Part shown: piece after piece, positions 1 to 10,610 of the stretch
How the letters are laid out: each line of letters opens with the position of its first letter
How positions within the stretch are numbered: position 1 is the first letter of the stretch
Source: Salmo trutta
Taxonomy: Eukaryota; Chordata; Actinopteri; Salmoniformes; Salmonidae
Assembly: GCF_901001165.1 (NCBI RefSeq)
Contig: NC_042957.1
Coordinates: 75,094,740 to 75,158,739, forward strand
DNA: 64,000 bases
Direction: 5' to 3'
Translations under genes and position numbers: made by a program
The notes under the pieces: model-generated
What the model saw: only the letters and a program-made list of their open reading frames with translations
What the model was told of the DNA's origin: nothing
Databases searched by the model: none

Positions 1-447
1 CTGTAACTGTGCTGCTGGTAACAATTTAATTTAAAAGAAATTGACAACGTTTACTGACGCCGGCCAAATTCAACAGGTGTTGAGCGTTTGTAAATTCATC
101 AGTTATTCTGTGCGAGAGTGCTCTGAAATCGGAGTCAATAGCCAGAATTAACAATGTCCATTACAACGCACAACGACAATACCACTTAGCTAAGAATGAT
201 TTGAATAATCAAGTCAATAAACGTTGGGTAGTTAGTTAGATAGCAGATAGTTAATATACTGCCTGGCAACTTCGATGTATTAGTAACCAACTAACGTTAG
301 GTAACTAGCTAACATACCGGTATATACTGCTGTAACGCTATAAGATTCGTAAGGATAGCGTAGCTAGCAAATTGTCAGCCAACGTAACGTGTAAGGTGCC
401 TTATTTGAAAAGTCAACATTTTCTTAACATTTGTCATAATTAGTAAA
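1..447. other. Gene-free stretch
   Basis: No open frame or splice-flanked exon that I can support. The sequence is rich in TAGCTAGC/GTTAGCTA words, which recur in several salmonid repeats of this window (also near 1600-1950 and 59150-59560). It probably belongs to an intron or 3' flank of the upstream NLR locus, because LRR-unit intron sequence is recognisable further on at about 1376-1500. Confidence 0.4.
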
Positions 448-1066
448 GGATTAGCCCCTTTTTAAAATTTTTGCCTAAAATGACATACCCAAATCTAACT
501 GCCTGTAGCTCAGGCCCTGAAGCAAGGATATGCATATTCTTGGTATCATTTGAATGGAAACACTTTGCAGTTTATGGAAATGTGAAAGAATATAGTAGAA
601 TATAACACAATAGATCTGGTAAAAGATAATACAAAGAAAAAACCTTCTTTGAAATGCAAGAGAAAGTCCATAATGTATTATTCCAGCCCAGGTGAAATTT
701 TGATTTTGGCCACTAGATGGAATCAGTGTATGTGCAAAGTTTTAGACTGATGCAATGAACCATTGCATTTCTGTTCAAACTGTTGTATCAAGACTGCTCA
801 AATGTGCCTAATTTGTTTATTAATAACTTTTCATGTTCATAATTGTGCACTCTCTTCAAACAATAGCATGGTATTCTTTCACTGAAATAGCTACTGTAAA
901 ATGGACAGTGCCGTTAGATTAACAAGAATTTAAGCTTTCTGCCAATATCAGATATATCTATGTCCTGGGAAATGTTCCTGTTACTTACAACCTCATGCTA
1001 ATCGCATTAGCCTACGTTAGCTCAACCGTCCAGTGGAAGGGACACCGATCCCGAATAAGTTTTTAA
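448..1066 (+). repeat. Dispersed repeat related to the TTAA-ended family
   Basis: The stretch beginning near 470 (ACTGCCTGTAGCTCAGGCCC, then GGATATGCATATTCTTGGTA) clearly resembles 37300-37420 and the reverse complement of 6950-7160 and 63000-63150. These are four diverged copies of one superfamily in this window. The far end (CGTTAGCTCAACCGTCC, then GGGACACCGATCCCG) gives an approximate right boundary. No open frame and no clean target-site duplication were seen, so the ends are estimates. It is non-coding and non-autonomous as it stands. Confidence 0.5.
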
Positions 1067-1504
1067 AGCAATGAATTGGTATCTACTCTCGTCGGATTTT
1101 CGGCTGCATATTTTCCGCCATTTTCTTCAAATCTGAAAATGTTGTGAAGCCACGCCCATTCTCTGAAGAATTGCATTATGGGCCCTAAAGCACAGAAATA
1201 GTGTCCACTGCGTGTATACTTCGTATTTTGGCGAATTTAGTATGACATCTGGGAACTTTTGGCATACTAACTATATCCATACAATGACCAATAAGCATGC
1301 TATATACTCAATTCACATCACAAATAGTACGGTTCGTGCGGTTAGAATAAGTATTCGAACACAGCTACAGTAAAATTCCACTACAATAGCATCATCAGGA
1401 TTAATTTAGTAATTTTTAGAAACATGTTATCTGCTCACTTAGACAGAAGATTAACCTAGTCATCATTCTCCATTCAGTTACTATTGGGCAAAACACAACT
1501 CATT
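1067..1504. other. Intron-like flank shared with LRR units
   Basis: No gene is visible. The segment at about 1376-1440 (CATCATCAGGATTA, then TTTTTAGAAACATGTTATCT) is nearly the same as 47633-47680, which lies in the LRR1-LRR2 intron of the intact NLR gene downstream. This is therefore intron sequence of an older LRR exon unit, and it marks the left flank of the L2 LINE insertion. Confidence 0.55.
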
Positions 1505-1547
1505 TCTGGGTTGGAGCGAGTAGTCGCACTTCGCTTCGCTCCACAGG

Positions 1548-1975
1548 TAATATTTCATTACATTACAACGGTTTGATTTGTTTGATCTGAGCAATTTTTC
1601 TTAGCTAGCTACATAGCCGTCTTTGTATCAAAGATAATTGTGTAGTTTAGAGTAATTAGAGTAATTATCGAGGTTAGCTAGCCAGCTATTTTCGTCCTCC
1701 TAACGTAGTCAACACTGTTAGCTAGCCAACTTCTACCGACTAGCAGCACTGTAGAAACTATTACATTACAACGGAACGACTTGATTAGTGTAGTGTTAGC
1801 TAGCTACATAGTTGTCTTTGCTGTCTTTGTATCTAAGATAATTGTGTAGTTTAGAGTAATTATCGAGGTTACCTAACCAGCTACACTTTCAAACAAAGTC
1901 AACAATGCAGCCACTGCTAGCTAGCCTACTTCACCAGCCAGCAGTACTGTATCATTTTAATCATTTTAGTCAATA
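1548..1975 (+). repeat. Two tandem ~210-bp monomers in the LINE 5' region
   Basis: Two consecutive blocks share TAGCTAGCTACATAG, TCTTTGTATC, AGATAATTGTGTAGTTTAGA, TAATTATCGAGGTTA and CAGCACTGTA/CAGTACTGTA in the same order. The first runs about 1548-1755 and the second about 1756-1975. Tandem 5' monomers often carry the internal promoter in LINEs. That role is an inference here; only the duplication is seen. Confidence 0.6.
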
Positions 1976-2083
1976 AGATTTTTTGCAATGTAAGCTTAAC
2001 TTTCTGAGCATTCGAGACGTGTAGTCCACTTGTCATTCCAATCTCCTTTGCATTAGCGTAGCCTCTTCTGTAGCCTGTCAACT

Positions 2084-3400
2084 ATGTGTCTGTCTATCCC
2101 TGTTCTCTCCTCTCTGCACAGGCCATACAAACGCTTCATACCGCGTGGCCGCTGCCACTCTAACCTGGTGGTCCCAGCGCGCACGACCCACGTGGAGTTC
2201 CAGGTCTCCGGCAGCCTCTGGAACTGCCGATCTGCGGCCAACAAGGCAGAGTTCATCTCAGCCTATGCTTCCCTCCAGTCCCTCGACTTCTTGGCACTGA
2301 CGGAAACATGGATTACCACAGATAACACTGCTACTCCTACTGCTCTCTCCTCGTCTGCCCACGTGTTCTCACACACCCCGAGAGCTTCTGGTCAGCGGGG
2401 TGGTGGCACTGGGATCCTTATCTCTCCCAAGTAGACATTCTCTCTTTCTCCCCTGACCCATCTGTCTATCGCCTCCTTTGAATTCCATGCTGTCACAGTT
2501 ACCAGCCCTTTCAAGCTTAACATCCTTATCATTTATCGCCCTCCAGGTTCCCTTGGAGAGTTCATCAATGAGCTTGACGCCTTGATAAGTTCCTTTCCTG
2601 AGGATGGCTCACCTCTCAAAGTTCTGGGTGACTTTAACCTCCCCACGTCTACCTTTGACTCATTCTTCTCTGCCTCCTTCTTTCCACTCCTCTCCTCTTT
2701 TGACCTCACCCTCTCACCTTCCCCCCCTACTCACAAGGCAGGCAATACGCTTGACCTCATCTTTACTAGATGCTGTTCTTCCACTAATCTCATTGCAACT
2801 CCCCTCCAAGTCTCCGACCACTACCTTGTATCCTTTTCCCTCTCGCTCTCATCCAACACTTCCCACTCTGCCCCTACTCGGATGGTATCGCGCCGTCCCA
2901 ACCTTCGCTCTCTCTCCCCCGCTACTCTCTCCTCTCCATCCTATCATCTCTTCCCTCTGCTCAAACCTTGTCCAACCTATCTCCTGATTCTGCCTCCTCA
3001 ACCCTCCTCTCCTCCCTTTCTGCATCCTTTGGCTCTCTATGTCCCCTATCCTCCAGGCCGGCTCGGTCCTCCCCTCCTGCTCCGTGGCTCGACGACTCAT
3101 TGCGAGCTCACAGAACAGGGCTCCGGGCAGCCGAGCGGAAATGGAGGAAAACTCGCCTCCCTGCGGACCTGTCATCCTTTCACTCCCTCCTCTCTACATT
3201 TTCCTCTTCTGTCTCTGCTGCTAAAGCCCCTTTCTACCACTCTAAATTCCAAGTATCTGCCTCTAACCCTAGGAAGCTCTTTGCCACCTTCTCCTCCCTC
3301 CTGAATCCTCCTCCCCCTCCCCCCCCTCCTCCCTCTCTGCGGATGACTTCGTCAACCATTTTGAAAAGAAGGTCGACGACATCCGATCCTCGTTTGCTAT
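2084..3400 (+). pseudogene. L2 LINE endonuclease and linker region, broken
   Basis: The frame starting at 2084 carries apurinic-endonuclease (EEP) motifs in order: LTETWI (about 2299), IIYRPPG (about 2530), GDFNLP (about 2629) and SDHYLVS (about 2815). These belong to the domain that nicks target DNA. One in-frame TAG at 2432-2434 interrupts it, in a position where the relatives I recall have TGG. After the domain the frame moves twice, near 2940-2970 and again at the C-run near 3306-3335, before joining the RT frame. The protein therefore cannot be made in one piece from this copy. The many CT-rich stretches give other long frames here that I treat as shadows. Confidence 0.75.
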
Positions 3401-4985
3401 GTCAAACGACACCGCTGGTTCTGCTCACACTGCTCTACCCTGTGCTTTGACCTCTTTCTCCCCTCTCTCTCCAGATGAAATCTCGCGTCTTGTGACGGCC
3501 GGCCGCCCAACAACCTGCCCGCTTGACCCTATCCCCTCTCTTCTCCAGACCATTTGCGGAGACCTTCTCCCTTACCTCACCTCGCTCATCAACTCATCCT
3601 TGACCGCTGGTTACGTCCCTTCCATCTTCAAGAGAGCGAGAGTTGCACCCCTTCTGAAAAAACCTACACTCGATCCCTCCGATGTCAACAACTACAGACC
3701 AGTATCCCTTCTTTCTTTTCTCTCCAAAACTCTTGAACGTGCCGTCCTTGGCCAGCTCTCCTGCTATCTCTCTCAGAATGACCTTCTTGATCCAAATCAG
3801 TCAGGTTTCAAGACTAGTCATTCAACTGAGACTGCTCTTCCCTGTGTCACGGAGGCGCTCCGCACTGCTAAAGCTAACTCTCTCTCCTCTGCTCTCATCA
3901 TTCTAGACCTATCTGCTGCCTTTGATACTGTGAACCATCAGATCCTCCTCTCCGAGTTGGGTATCTCCGGCGCGGCCCACTCTTGGATTGCGTCCTACCT
4001 GACAGGTCGCTCCTACCAGGTGGCGTGGCGAGAATCTGTCTCCGCACCACGTGCTCTCACCACTGGTGTCCCCCAGGGCTCTGTTCTAGGCCCTCTCCTA
4101 TTCTCGCTATACACCAAGTCACTTGGCTCTGTCATATCCTCACATGGTCTCTCCTATCATTGCTATGCGGACGACACACAATTAATCTTCTCCTTTCCCC
4201 CTTCTGATAACCAGGTGGCGAATCGCATCTCTGCATGTCTGGCAGACATATCAGTGTGGATGACGGATCACCACCTCAAGCTGAACCTCAGCAAGACGGA
4301 GCTGCTCTTCCTCCCGGGGAAGGACTGCCCGTTCCATGATCTCGCCATCACGGTTGACAACTCCATTGTGTCCTCCTCCCAGAGTGCTAAGAACCTTGGC
4401 GTGATCCTGGACAACACCCTGTCGTTCTCAACTAACATCAAGGCGGTGACCCGTTCCTGCAGGTTCATGCTCTACAACATTCGCAGAGTACGACCCTGCC
4501 TCACACAGGAAGCGGCGCAGGTCCTAATCCAGGCACTTGTCATCTCCCGTCTGGATTACTGCAACTTGCTGTTGGCTGGGCTCCCTGCCTGTGCCATTAA
4601 ACCCCTACAACTCATCCAGAACGCCGCAGCCCGTCTGGTGTTCAACCTTCCCAAGTTCTCTCACGTCACCCCGCTCCTCCGCTCTCTCCACTGGCTTCCA
4701 GTTGAAGCTCGCATCCGCTACAAGACCATGGTGCTTGCCTACGGAGCTGTGAGGGCTCTGATCAGGCCCTACACCCAAACAAGGGCACTGCGTTCATCCA
4801 CCTCTGGCCTGCTCGCCTCCCTACCTCTGAGGAAGTACAGTTCCCGCTCAGCCCAGTCAAAACTGTTCGCTGCTCTGGCACCCCAATGGTGGAACAAACG
4901 CCCTCACGACGCCAGGACAGCGGAGTCAATCACCACCTTCCAGAGACACCTGAAACCCCAACTCTTTAAGGAATACCTAGGATAG
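3399..4985 (+). CDS. L2 LINE reverse transcriptase, intact frame
   Basis: A 528-codon open frame holding a complete non-LTR reverse transcriptase core. Seen in order: NNYRPVSLL, LDLSAAFDTVNH (first catalytic Asp), a GVPQGSVLGP motif and YADDTQ (the catalytic Asp pair), followed by the C-terminal region with HWLPVEARI and ending close to the 3' tail. In the living element this would be the second half of a single long protein fused to the endonuclease. The first ATG of this frame is arbitrary, because the frame opens upstream at about 3336. RT alone cannot retrotranspose without the endonuclease, but the core could still be made if transcribed. Confidence 0.85.
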   Translation: MSNDTAGSAHTALPCALTSFSPLSPDEISRLVTAGRPTTCPLDPIPSLLQTICGDLLPYLTSLINSSLTAGYVPSIFKRARVAPLLKKPTLDPSDVNNYRPVSLLSFLSKTLERAVLGQLSCYLSQNDLLDPNQSGFKTSHSTETALPCVTEALRTAKANSLSSALIILDLSAAFDTVNHQILLSELGISGAAHSWIASYLTGRSYQVAWRESVSAPRALTTGVPQGSVLGPLLFSLYTKSLGSVISSHGLSYHCYADDTQLIFSFPPSDNQVANRISACLADISVWMTDHHLKLNLSKTELLFLPGKDCPFHDLAITVDNSIVSSSQSAKNLGVILDNTLSFSTNIKAVTRSCRFMLYNIRRVRPCLTQEAAQVLIQALVISRLDYCNLLLAGLPACAIKPLQLIQNAAARLVFNLPKFSHVTPLLRSLHWLPVEARIRYKTMVLAYGAVRALIRPYTQTRALRSSTSGLLASLPLRKYSSRSAQSKLFAALAPQWWNKRPHDARTAESITTFQRHLKPQLFKEYLG

Positions 4986-5135
4986 AATAAAGTAATCCTT
5001 CTAACCCCCCCCCCTAAAAGATTTAGATGCACTATTGTAAAGTGGTTGTTCCACTGGATATCATAAGGTGAATGCACCAATTTGTAAGTCGCTCTGGATA
5101 AGAGCATCTGCTAAATGATTAAATGTAAATGTAAC

Positions 5136-5509
5136 TGCAAATGCAACCAACAAGCTCAGGACCATATACTAAACGTCTGACTACTTTAATACACTAAGTG
5201 AATTGGTCAGAATACCTATGACTTCTTCAAATGGGGGATCTAGATACATAAAGTGCTTTTTGTCTCACTGTTTTTTTTTTAAATGGTCTGGTCAGTCTAG
5301 TCAAATAGTTGTTCTTTATATTTTTCTCTCTACAAGCAATACTTTGATAATTTGTAGTTTTCTAATAATGATACATCCATTTATTAATTTAAATGGCAGG
5401 TTTCATGACACTGATGTATTTGAACATTTTGAAAAAATATACTGCCAACATTTTCATCACCAAAGAATAGCAGTGTGATTTTAAAATTATTTTTAAATCA
5501 CACTGCTAG
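5136..5509 (+). other. Intron sequence of an LRR unit, ending in a palindrome
   Basis: 5170-5260 matches 47810-47890 and 5385-5500 matches 48960-49010 plus 50225-50288, the intron leading to LRR exons of the intact NLR gene. It ends with a near-perfect palindrome (5469-5507) where the paralogue has an ordinary acceptor tract. Confidence 0.6.
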
Positions 5510-5675
5510 GCTGTCTAGTCACAGAGGAAGGCTGTGCTTCTCTGGTCTCATTTCTGAGGACAAACCTCTCACACCTGACAGAATTGGAACTGAGCTACAA
5601 TCACCTAGGAGACTCAGGAGTCAGACTGCTCTCTGCTGGACTGGAGGATCCACACTGCAGACTGGAGAAACTCAA
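5510..5675 (+). pseudogene. Decayed LRR exon of an upstream NLR gene
   Basis: Clearly homologous to the three intact 174-bp LRR exons at 46705, 50289 and 63206. It has the same order of GAGCTGG-, CTGGGAGA- and CTCTCTGCTGGACTGGA-type words and ends at a donor GTATGT. This copy is 166 bp, exactly 8 bp shorter; the gap lies in the first 15 bases, where relatives read GGCTGTGGAGTCACAG. The loss shifts the frame. After it the frame still reads SHLTELELSYNHLGDSGVRL and a typical LRR end. In working copies each such exon codes one ribonuclease-inhibitor-like LRR pair for ligand sensing. The rest of this gene must lie to the left of the window, with a B30.2 exon at about 11350. Confidence 0.8.
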
Positions 5676-5879
5676 GTATGTAGAGGGTTTATGTCAATGT
5701 TCATATCAGACATGTTTGAGTTATCAGGCTAGTTAAAACACACATTCTTACCACCACTTGGACAAAGTTATATGCTGACTGTGTGTGTGTGTGTGTGTGT
5801 GTGTGTTTTGTGTATGTGTGTGTGAGTTGACGTGTATCACTCAATGACTCTGTTCTTCTGCTTACGGGTACAGTGTTGA
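5676..5879. repeat. Intron start with a (GT)n microsatellite
   Basis: After the donor there is plain intron, then an uninterrupted GT run at about 5780-5806. No gene is seen before the next repeat begins at about 5880. Confidence 0.6.
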
Positions 5880-7164
5880 ACATGTCCAATTTCAAAAAGG
5901 CTTTACAGCGAAAGCAAAACATTAGATTGTTAGGAGAGTACATAGTCACAAATAATCACACAGCCATTTTCCAAGCAAGCATATGTCACAAAAACCCAAA
6001 ACACAGCTAAATGAAGCACTAACCTTTGATCTTCATCAGATGACACTCCTAGGACATTATGTTATACAATACATGCATGTTTTGTTCAATCAAGTTCATA
6101 TTTATATCAAAAACCAGCTTTTATCATTAGCATGTGATGTTCAGAACTAGCATACCCACCGCAAACTTCCGGTGAATTTACTAAATTACTCATCATAAAC
6201 GTTGACAAAATACATAACAATTATTTTAAGAATTATAGATACAGAACTCCTTTATGCAATCGCTATGTCAGATTTTAAAATAGCTTTTTGGCGAAAGCAC
6301 ATTTTGCAATATTCTGAGTACATAGCTCAGCCATCAGGGCTAGCTATTTTGACACCCACCAAGTTCGGGACACACTAAACTCAGAATTAGTATTAGAAAA
6401 ATGGTATTACCTTTGCTGATCTTCATCAGAATGCACTCCCAGGACTGCTACTTCCACAAGAAATGTTGTTTTTGTTCCAAATAATCCATAGTTATGTCCA
6501 AATACCTGTTTTGTCCATGTGTTCAGGTCACTATCCAAAGGGTAACGCGCGAGCGCATTTCGAGACAAAAAAATTCAAAATGTTCCATTATCCATTACCG
6601 TACTTAGAAGCATGTCAAACGCAAACGCTGTTTAAAATCATTTTTTATGGTATTTTTCTAATAAAATAGCGATAATATTCCAACCGGACAATAGTGTATT
6701 CATTCAAAAAGGAAAATAAAAAACTGCGTGGTCGCGTGAACGTGCATATCCAATCTCTTTGTCACCAGGCAGACAACTGAGAAACTGAGCTACTATACTC
6801 TGCCCAGAGACAGGAGACACCTCAATCTGCTTTCTGAAGGCTTTAGAGAGCCAATGGAAGCCTTAGAAAGTGCTACGTAACCCCACAGATACTGTAGTTT
6901 CGATAGAGAACCAAAAGAAGAACTACAAATGATCAGACAGGCTACTTCCTGCTTGGAATTTTCTCAGGTTTTTGCCTGCCATATGAGTTCTGTTATACTC
7001 ACAGACACCATTCAAACAGTTTTAGAAACTTCAGAGTGTTTTCTATCCAACTCTACTAATAATATGCATATTCTTGTTTCTGGGCAAGAGTAGTAACCAG
7101 TTTAAATCGGGTACGTTTTTTCATCTGGCCGTGAAAATACTGCCCCCTATCCCAAAGAAGTTAA
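5880..7164 (-). mobile_element. TTAA-ended non-autonomous repeat, copy 1
   Basis: This 1.3-kb block is collinear with 61910-63170. Shared words include TTTCAAAAAGGCTTTAC, CACAGCCATTTTCCAAGCA, CTTCATCAGATGACACTCCT and GCCTGCCATATGAGTTCTG. Its right end reads CCCCCTATCCCAAAGAAG then TTAA. The opposite end of copy 2 reads TTAACTTCTATGGG, so the ends are short inverted repeats next to TTAA, as expected for a piggyBac-type element. About 140 bp of the left end is missing here. No transposase is present. The piggyBac assignment is an inference from the TTAA target and the ends only. Confidence 0.6.
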
Positions 7165-8070
7165 CTGTCGCTCTACAAAAGCCGTGGCTCTTGCAGAGCA
7201 AGGGAAATAACTACTTCAAGGTCTTAGAGCGAGTGACATCATAGATTGAAATGCTACCAGCTCGCACTGCTAACTAGCTAGCTGTTTCTCACCGGTTACA
7301 GCAGCATAAGACATTTCTTGACTCACGTTGTTGTGATGTGCTGGAACGGCGCGGCGGTCCTTCGTGGGCAAATTTTGTCATCAAAGAGAAAGATGCCGGA
7401 TTTACAATTCGAGTTGAAAGACCGTTGAAAACATCTTTTCCCAGTTTGATCTGTTTATTCCCGACTTCCCAGTTGCTATGCTTGCAGTTAGCCACTGTCA
7501 CTGATTCCTTACAAACAACTCATTATTGAATTTGAGATCTCCAAATTGTTGTGTAATATTTGTCCAATTTCCGATGAGCACCGATACATTTCATCTATAT
7601 CTTCTCTTCATTATTTCTCTTCATATGGCAAGGATTAGCCAGTAGACTTGGTTCATGATGATGATGATGACTGCTAGCTAAGATTGTGAAAGAAAGATGT
7701 TGACATGATCAGTCCAATCAAAGCTGCTATACATATAACATGATTTGACATAATTTCTTTGGCCAATTACCTTGAGCCTTCTTGAACGTGCACTTGTAAT
7801 ATAACTCTATGGCTGGACCCAAATGGCTGAAATGTTGGATGTCCACCTTACTAAAGACTTAAAATAGGCGATTACGCAATGACCCCAAGAGCGACAGACC
7901 ACTGAGCCAATCAAAGCACAATGCTCCTATTTTCTGCTTGCCTGCCCACCAAAGCAGTGAGCTAGGCTGAAACACCTGCATTTTGGAGCTGCCTCACTCA
8001 AGAAAACTAAAAAGAGACCATGTTTGTTTGCGGCTTTATTAACTCAATTAATTATTTATATATATATATA
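7165..8070. repeat. Unclassified, probably repetitive stretch
   Basis: No coding frame is supported. The words AAGCCGTGGCTCTTGCAGAG and ACCAAAGCAGTGAGCTAGGC look to me like commonly repeated salmonid DNA, but no second copy lies in the window to prove it. It ends in a TA run in which the Tc1 element inserted. Confidence 0.3.
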
Positions 8071-8460
8071 TACAGTTGAAGTCGGAAGTTTACATTCACT
8101 TAGGTTGGAGTCATTAAAACTCGTTTTCAACCACTCCACAAACTTCTTGTTAAACAAACTATAGTTTTGGCAAGTCGGTTAGGACATCTACTTTGTGCAT
8201 GACACAAGTCATTTTTCCAACAATTGTTTACAGACAGATTATTTCACTTATAATTCACTGTATCGCAATTCCAGTGGGTCGGAAGTTTACATACACTAAG
8301 TTGACTGTGCCTTTAAACAGCTTAGAAAATTCCAGAAAATGATGTCATGGCTTTAGAAGCTTCTGATAGGCTAATTGACATCATTTGAATCAATTGGAGG
8401 TGTACCTGTGGATGTATTTCAAGGCCTACCTTCAAACTCAGTGCCTCTTTGCTTGACATC

Positions 8461-9400
8461 ATGGGAAAATCTAAAGAAATCAGCCAAGACCTCAGAAAAA
8501 TAAATGGTAGACCTCCACAAGTCTGATTCATCCTTGGGAGCATTTTCCAAATAACTGAAGGTACCACGTTCATCTATACAAACAATAGTACACCAGTATA
8601 AACACCATGGGAGTACGCAGCCGTCGTACCGCTCAGGAAGGAGATGCGTTCTGTCTCCCAGAGATGAACGTACTTTGGTGCGAAAAGTGCAAATCAATCC
8701 CAGAACAACAGCAAAGGACCTTGTGAAGATGCTGGAGGAAACAGGTACAAAAGTATCTATATCCACAGTAAAATGAGTCCTATATCGACATAACCTGAAA
8801 GACTGCTCAGCAAAGAAGAAGCCACTGCTCCAAAACCGCATGAAAATGCCAGACTATGGTTTTCAACTGCACATGTGGACAGAGATCGTACATTTTGTAG
8901 AAATGTCCTCTGGTCTGATGAAACAAAAATAAAACTCTTTGGCCATAATGACCATCGTTATGTTTGGAGGAGGATTGAAAGCCGAAGAACACCGTCCGAA
9001 CCGAACTGGTGCACTTCACAAAATAAATGGCATCATGAGGATGGAAAATTATGTGGATATATTGAAGCATCATCTCAAGACATCAGTCAGGAACTTAAAG
9101 CTTGGTCGCAAATGGGTCTTCTAAATGGACAATGACCCCAAGCATACTTCCAAAGTTGGGGAAAAATAACTTAAGGACAGCAAAGTCAAGGTACTGGAGT
9201 GGCCATCACACAGCCCTGACCTCAATCCTATAGAACATTTGTGGGCAGAACTGAAAAAGCTTGTGCGTGCAAGGAGGCCTAGAAACCTGACTCAGTTACA
9301 CCAGCTCTGTCAAGAGGAATGGGCCAAAATTCACCCAACGTATTGTGGGAAGCTTGTGGAAGTCAGCCCAAAACGTTTAACCCAAGTTAAACAATTTAAA
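8461..9400 (+). pseudogene. Tc1 transposase, broken
   Basis: The frame starts ATGGGAAAATCTAAAG and can be followed in pieces: a paired-like HTH region, the LWSDETKI segment (first Asp of the DDE triad, about 8910-8935), the MDNDPKH-like segment near 9125, and SPDLNPIEH near 9215-9240. Stops and frameshifts separate the pieces, including a stop just before the MDND motif (TAAATGGACAATGAC) and one in the region around 8770-8900. The enzyme would cut and paste the element between TA sites. It is dead in this copy. Confidence 0.85.
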
Positions 9401-9416
9401 GGCAATGCTACCAAAT

Positions 9417-10610
9417 TGTATTTGTCACATACACATGCTTAGCCGATGTTAATGCAAGTGTTGCGAAATTCTTGTGCTTCTAGTTCCGACCTTGCAGTAA
9501 TATCTAACAAGTAATCTAATCTAACAATTTCACAGCAACTACCTTATACACACACAAGTGTAAAGGAATGAATAAGAATATGTACATAAAAATATATGAG
9601 TGAGTGATGGCCGAACGGCATAGGCAAGATGCAGTAGATGGTATAGAGTACTGTATATACATATGAGATGAGTAATGTAGGGTATGTAAACATTATATAA
9701 AGTGGCATTGTTTAATTAAAGTGGCTAGTGATACATTTATAACATCAATTTTTCTTTATTAAAGTGGCTAGAGATGAGTCAGTATGTTGGCAGCGGCCAC
9801 TCAATGTTAGTGATGGCTGTTAAACAGTCTGATGGCCTGGAGATAGAAGCTGTCTCTCGTTCCCCGCTTTGATGCACCTGTACAGACCTCGCCTTCTGGA
9901 TGATAGCGGGGTGAACAGGCAGTGGCCCAGGTGGTTGTTGTCCTTGATGATCTTTTTAGCCTTCCTGTGACATCGGGTGGTGTAGGTGTCCTGGAGGGCA
10001 GGTAGTTTGCCCCCGGTGATGCGTTGTGCAGACCTCACTACCCTCTGGAGTGCCTTACGGTTGTGGGCGGAGCAGTTGCCGTACCAGGAGGTGATACAGC
10101 CCGACAGGATGCTCTCGATTGTGCACCTGTAAAAGTTTGTGTGATTTTGGTGACAAGCCGAATTTCTTCAGCCTCCTCCTTCCTTACCAGGTTGTCTGTG
10201 TGGGTGGACCATTTCAGATTGTCCGTGATGTGTACGCCGAGGAACTTAACTTTCCACCTTCTCCACTACTGTCCCATCGATGTCTATATGGGGCTGCTCC
10301 CTCTGCTGTTTCCTGAAGTCCATGATCATCTCCTTTGTTTTATTGACATTGAGTGTGAGGTTATTTTCCTGACACAACACTCCGAGGGCCCTCACCCCCT
10401 CCCTGTAGGCCGTCTCGTTGTTGTTGGTAATCAAGCCTACCACTGTAGTGTCGTCTGCAAACTTGATGATTGAGTTGGAGTTGTGCATGGCCACGCAGTC
10501 ATGGGTGAACAGGGAGTACAGGAGAGGGCTGAGAATGCACCCTTGTGGGGCCACAGTGTTGAGGATCAGCGGGGTGGCGATGTATTTAAACTTGTGAAGT
10601 GTTTGTGAAC
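9417..10610 (-). mobile_element. Rex1-like LINE, 5'-truncated, inside Tc1 A
   Basis: The reverse strand carries a reverse-transcriptase C-terminal half: GCILSPLLYSLFTHDC, the catalytic IKFADDTT motif, and NNLTLNVNKTKEMIMDFRK (10554-10246). A separate piece reads RSAQRITGGKLPALQD near 10038-9980. The 3' end lies at 9417-9500 and reads, on the + strand, TATTTGTCACATACACATGC. The protein is interrupted by frameshifts. The insertion splits the Tc1 terminal region between GCTACCAAAT and TGTATGTAAAC, which are adjacent in Tc1 B. Its 5' truncation is typical of incomplete reverse transcription. Confidence 0.85.

Larger units (their letters stand above)
1505..5135 (+). mobile_element. Near-full-length L2-clade LINE
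   Basis: A non-LTR retrotransposon with a 5' region (about 1505-2083), an endonuclease part (2084 to about 2870), a reverse transcriptase part (3399-4985) and a 3' tail. The tail contains the phrase AAGTCGCTCTGGATAAGAGC followed by ATCTGCTAAATGATTAAATG and short TAAATG repeats, the ending known from fish L2 LINEs and the SINEs they mobilise. Flanks on both sides match a continuous intron stretch of the paralogous LRR unit at 47630-47760, so this is a real insertion into an LRR-unit intron. Boundaries come from that comparison and may be off by tens of bases. The copy is damaged in the endonuclease part but has a complete RT frame. Confidence 0.85.

Noticed and set aside
3039..3224. Additional frames in the L2 linker
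   Set aside because: CT-rich LINE sequence keeps several frames open; the motifs follow only the frames listed.
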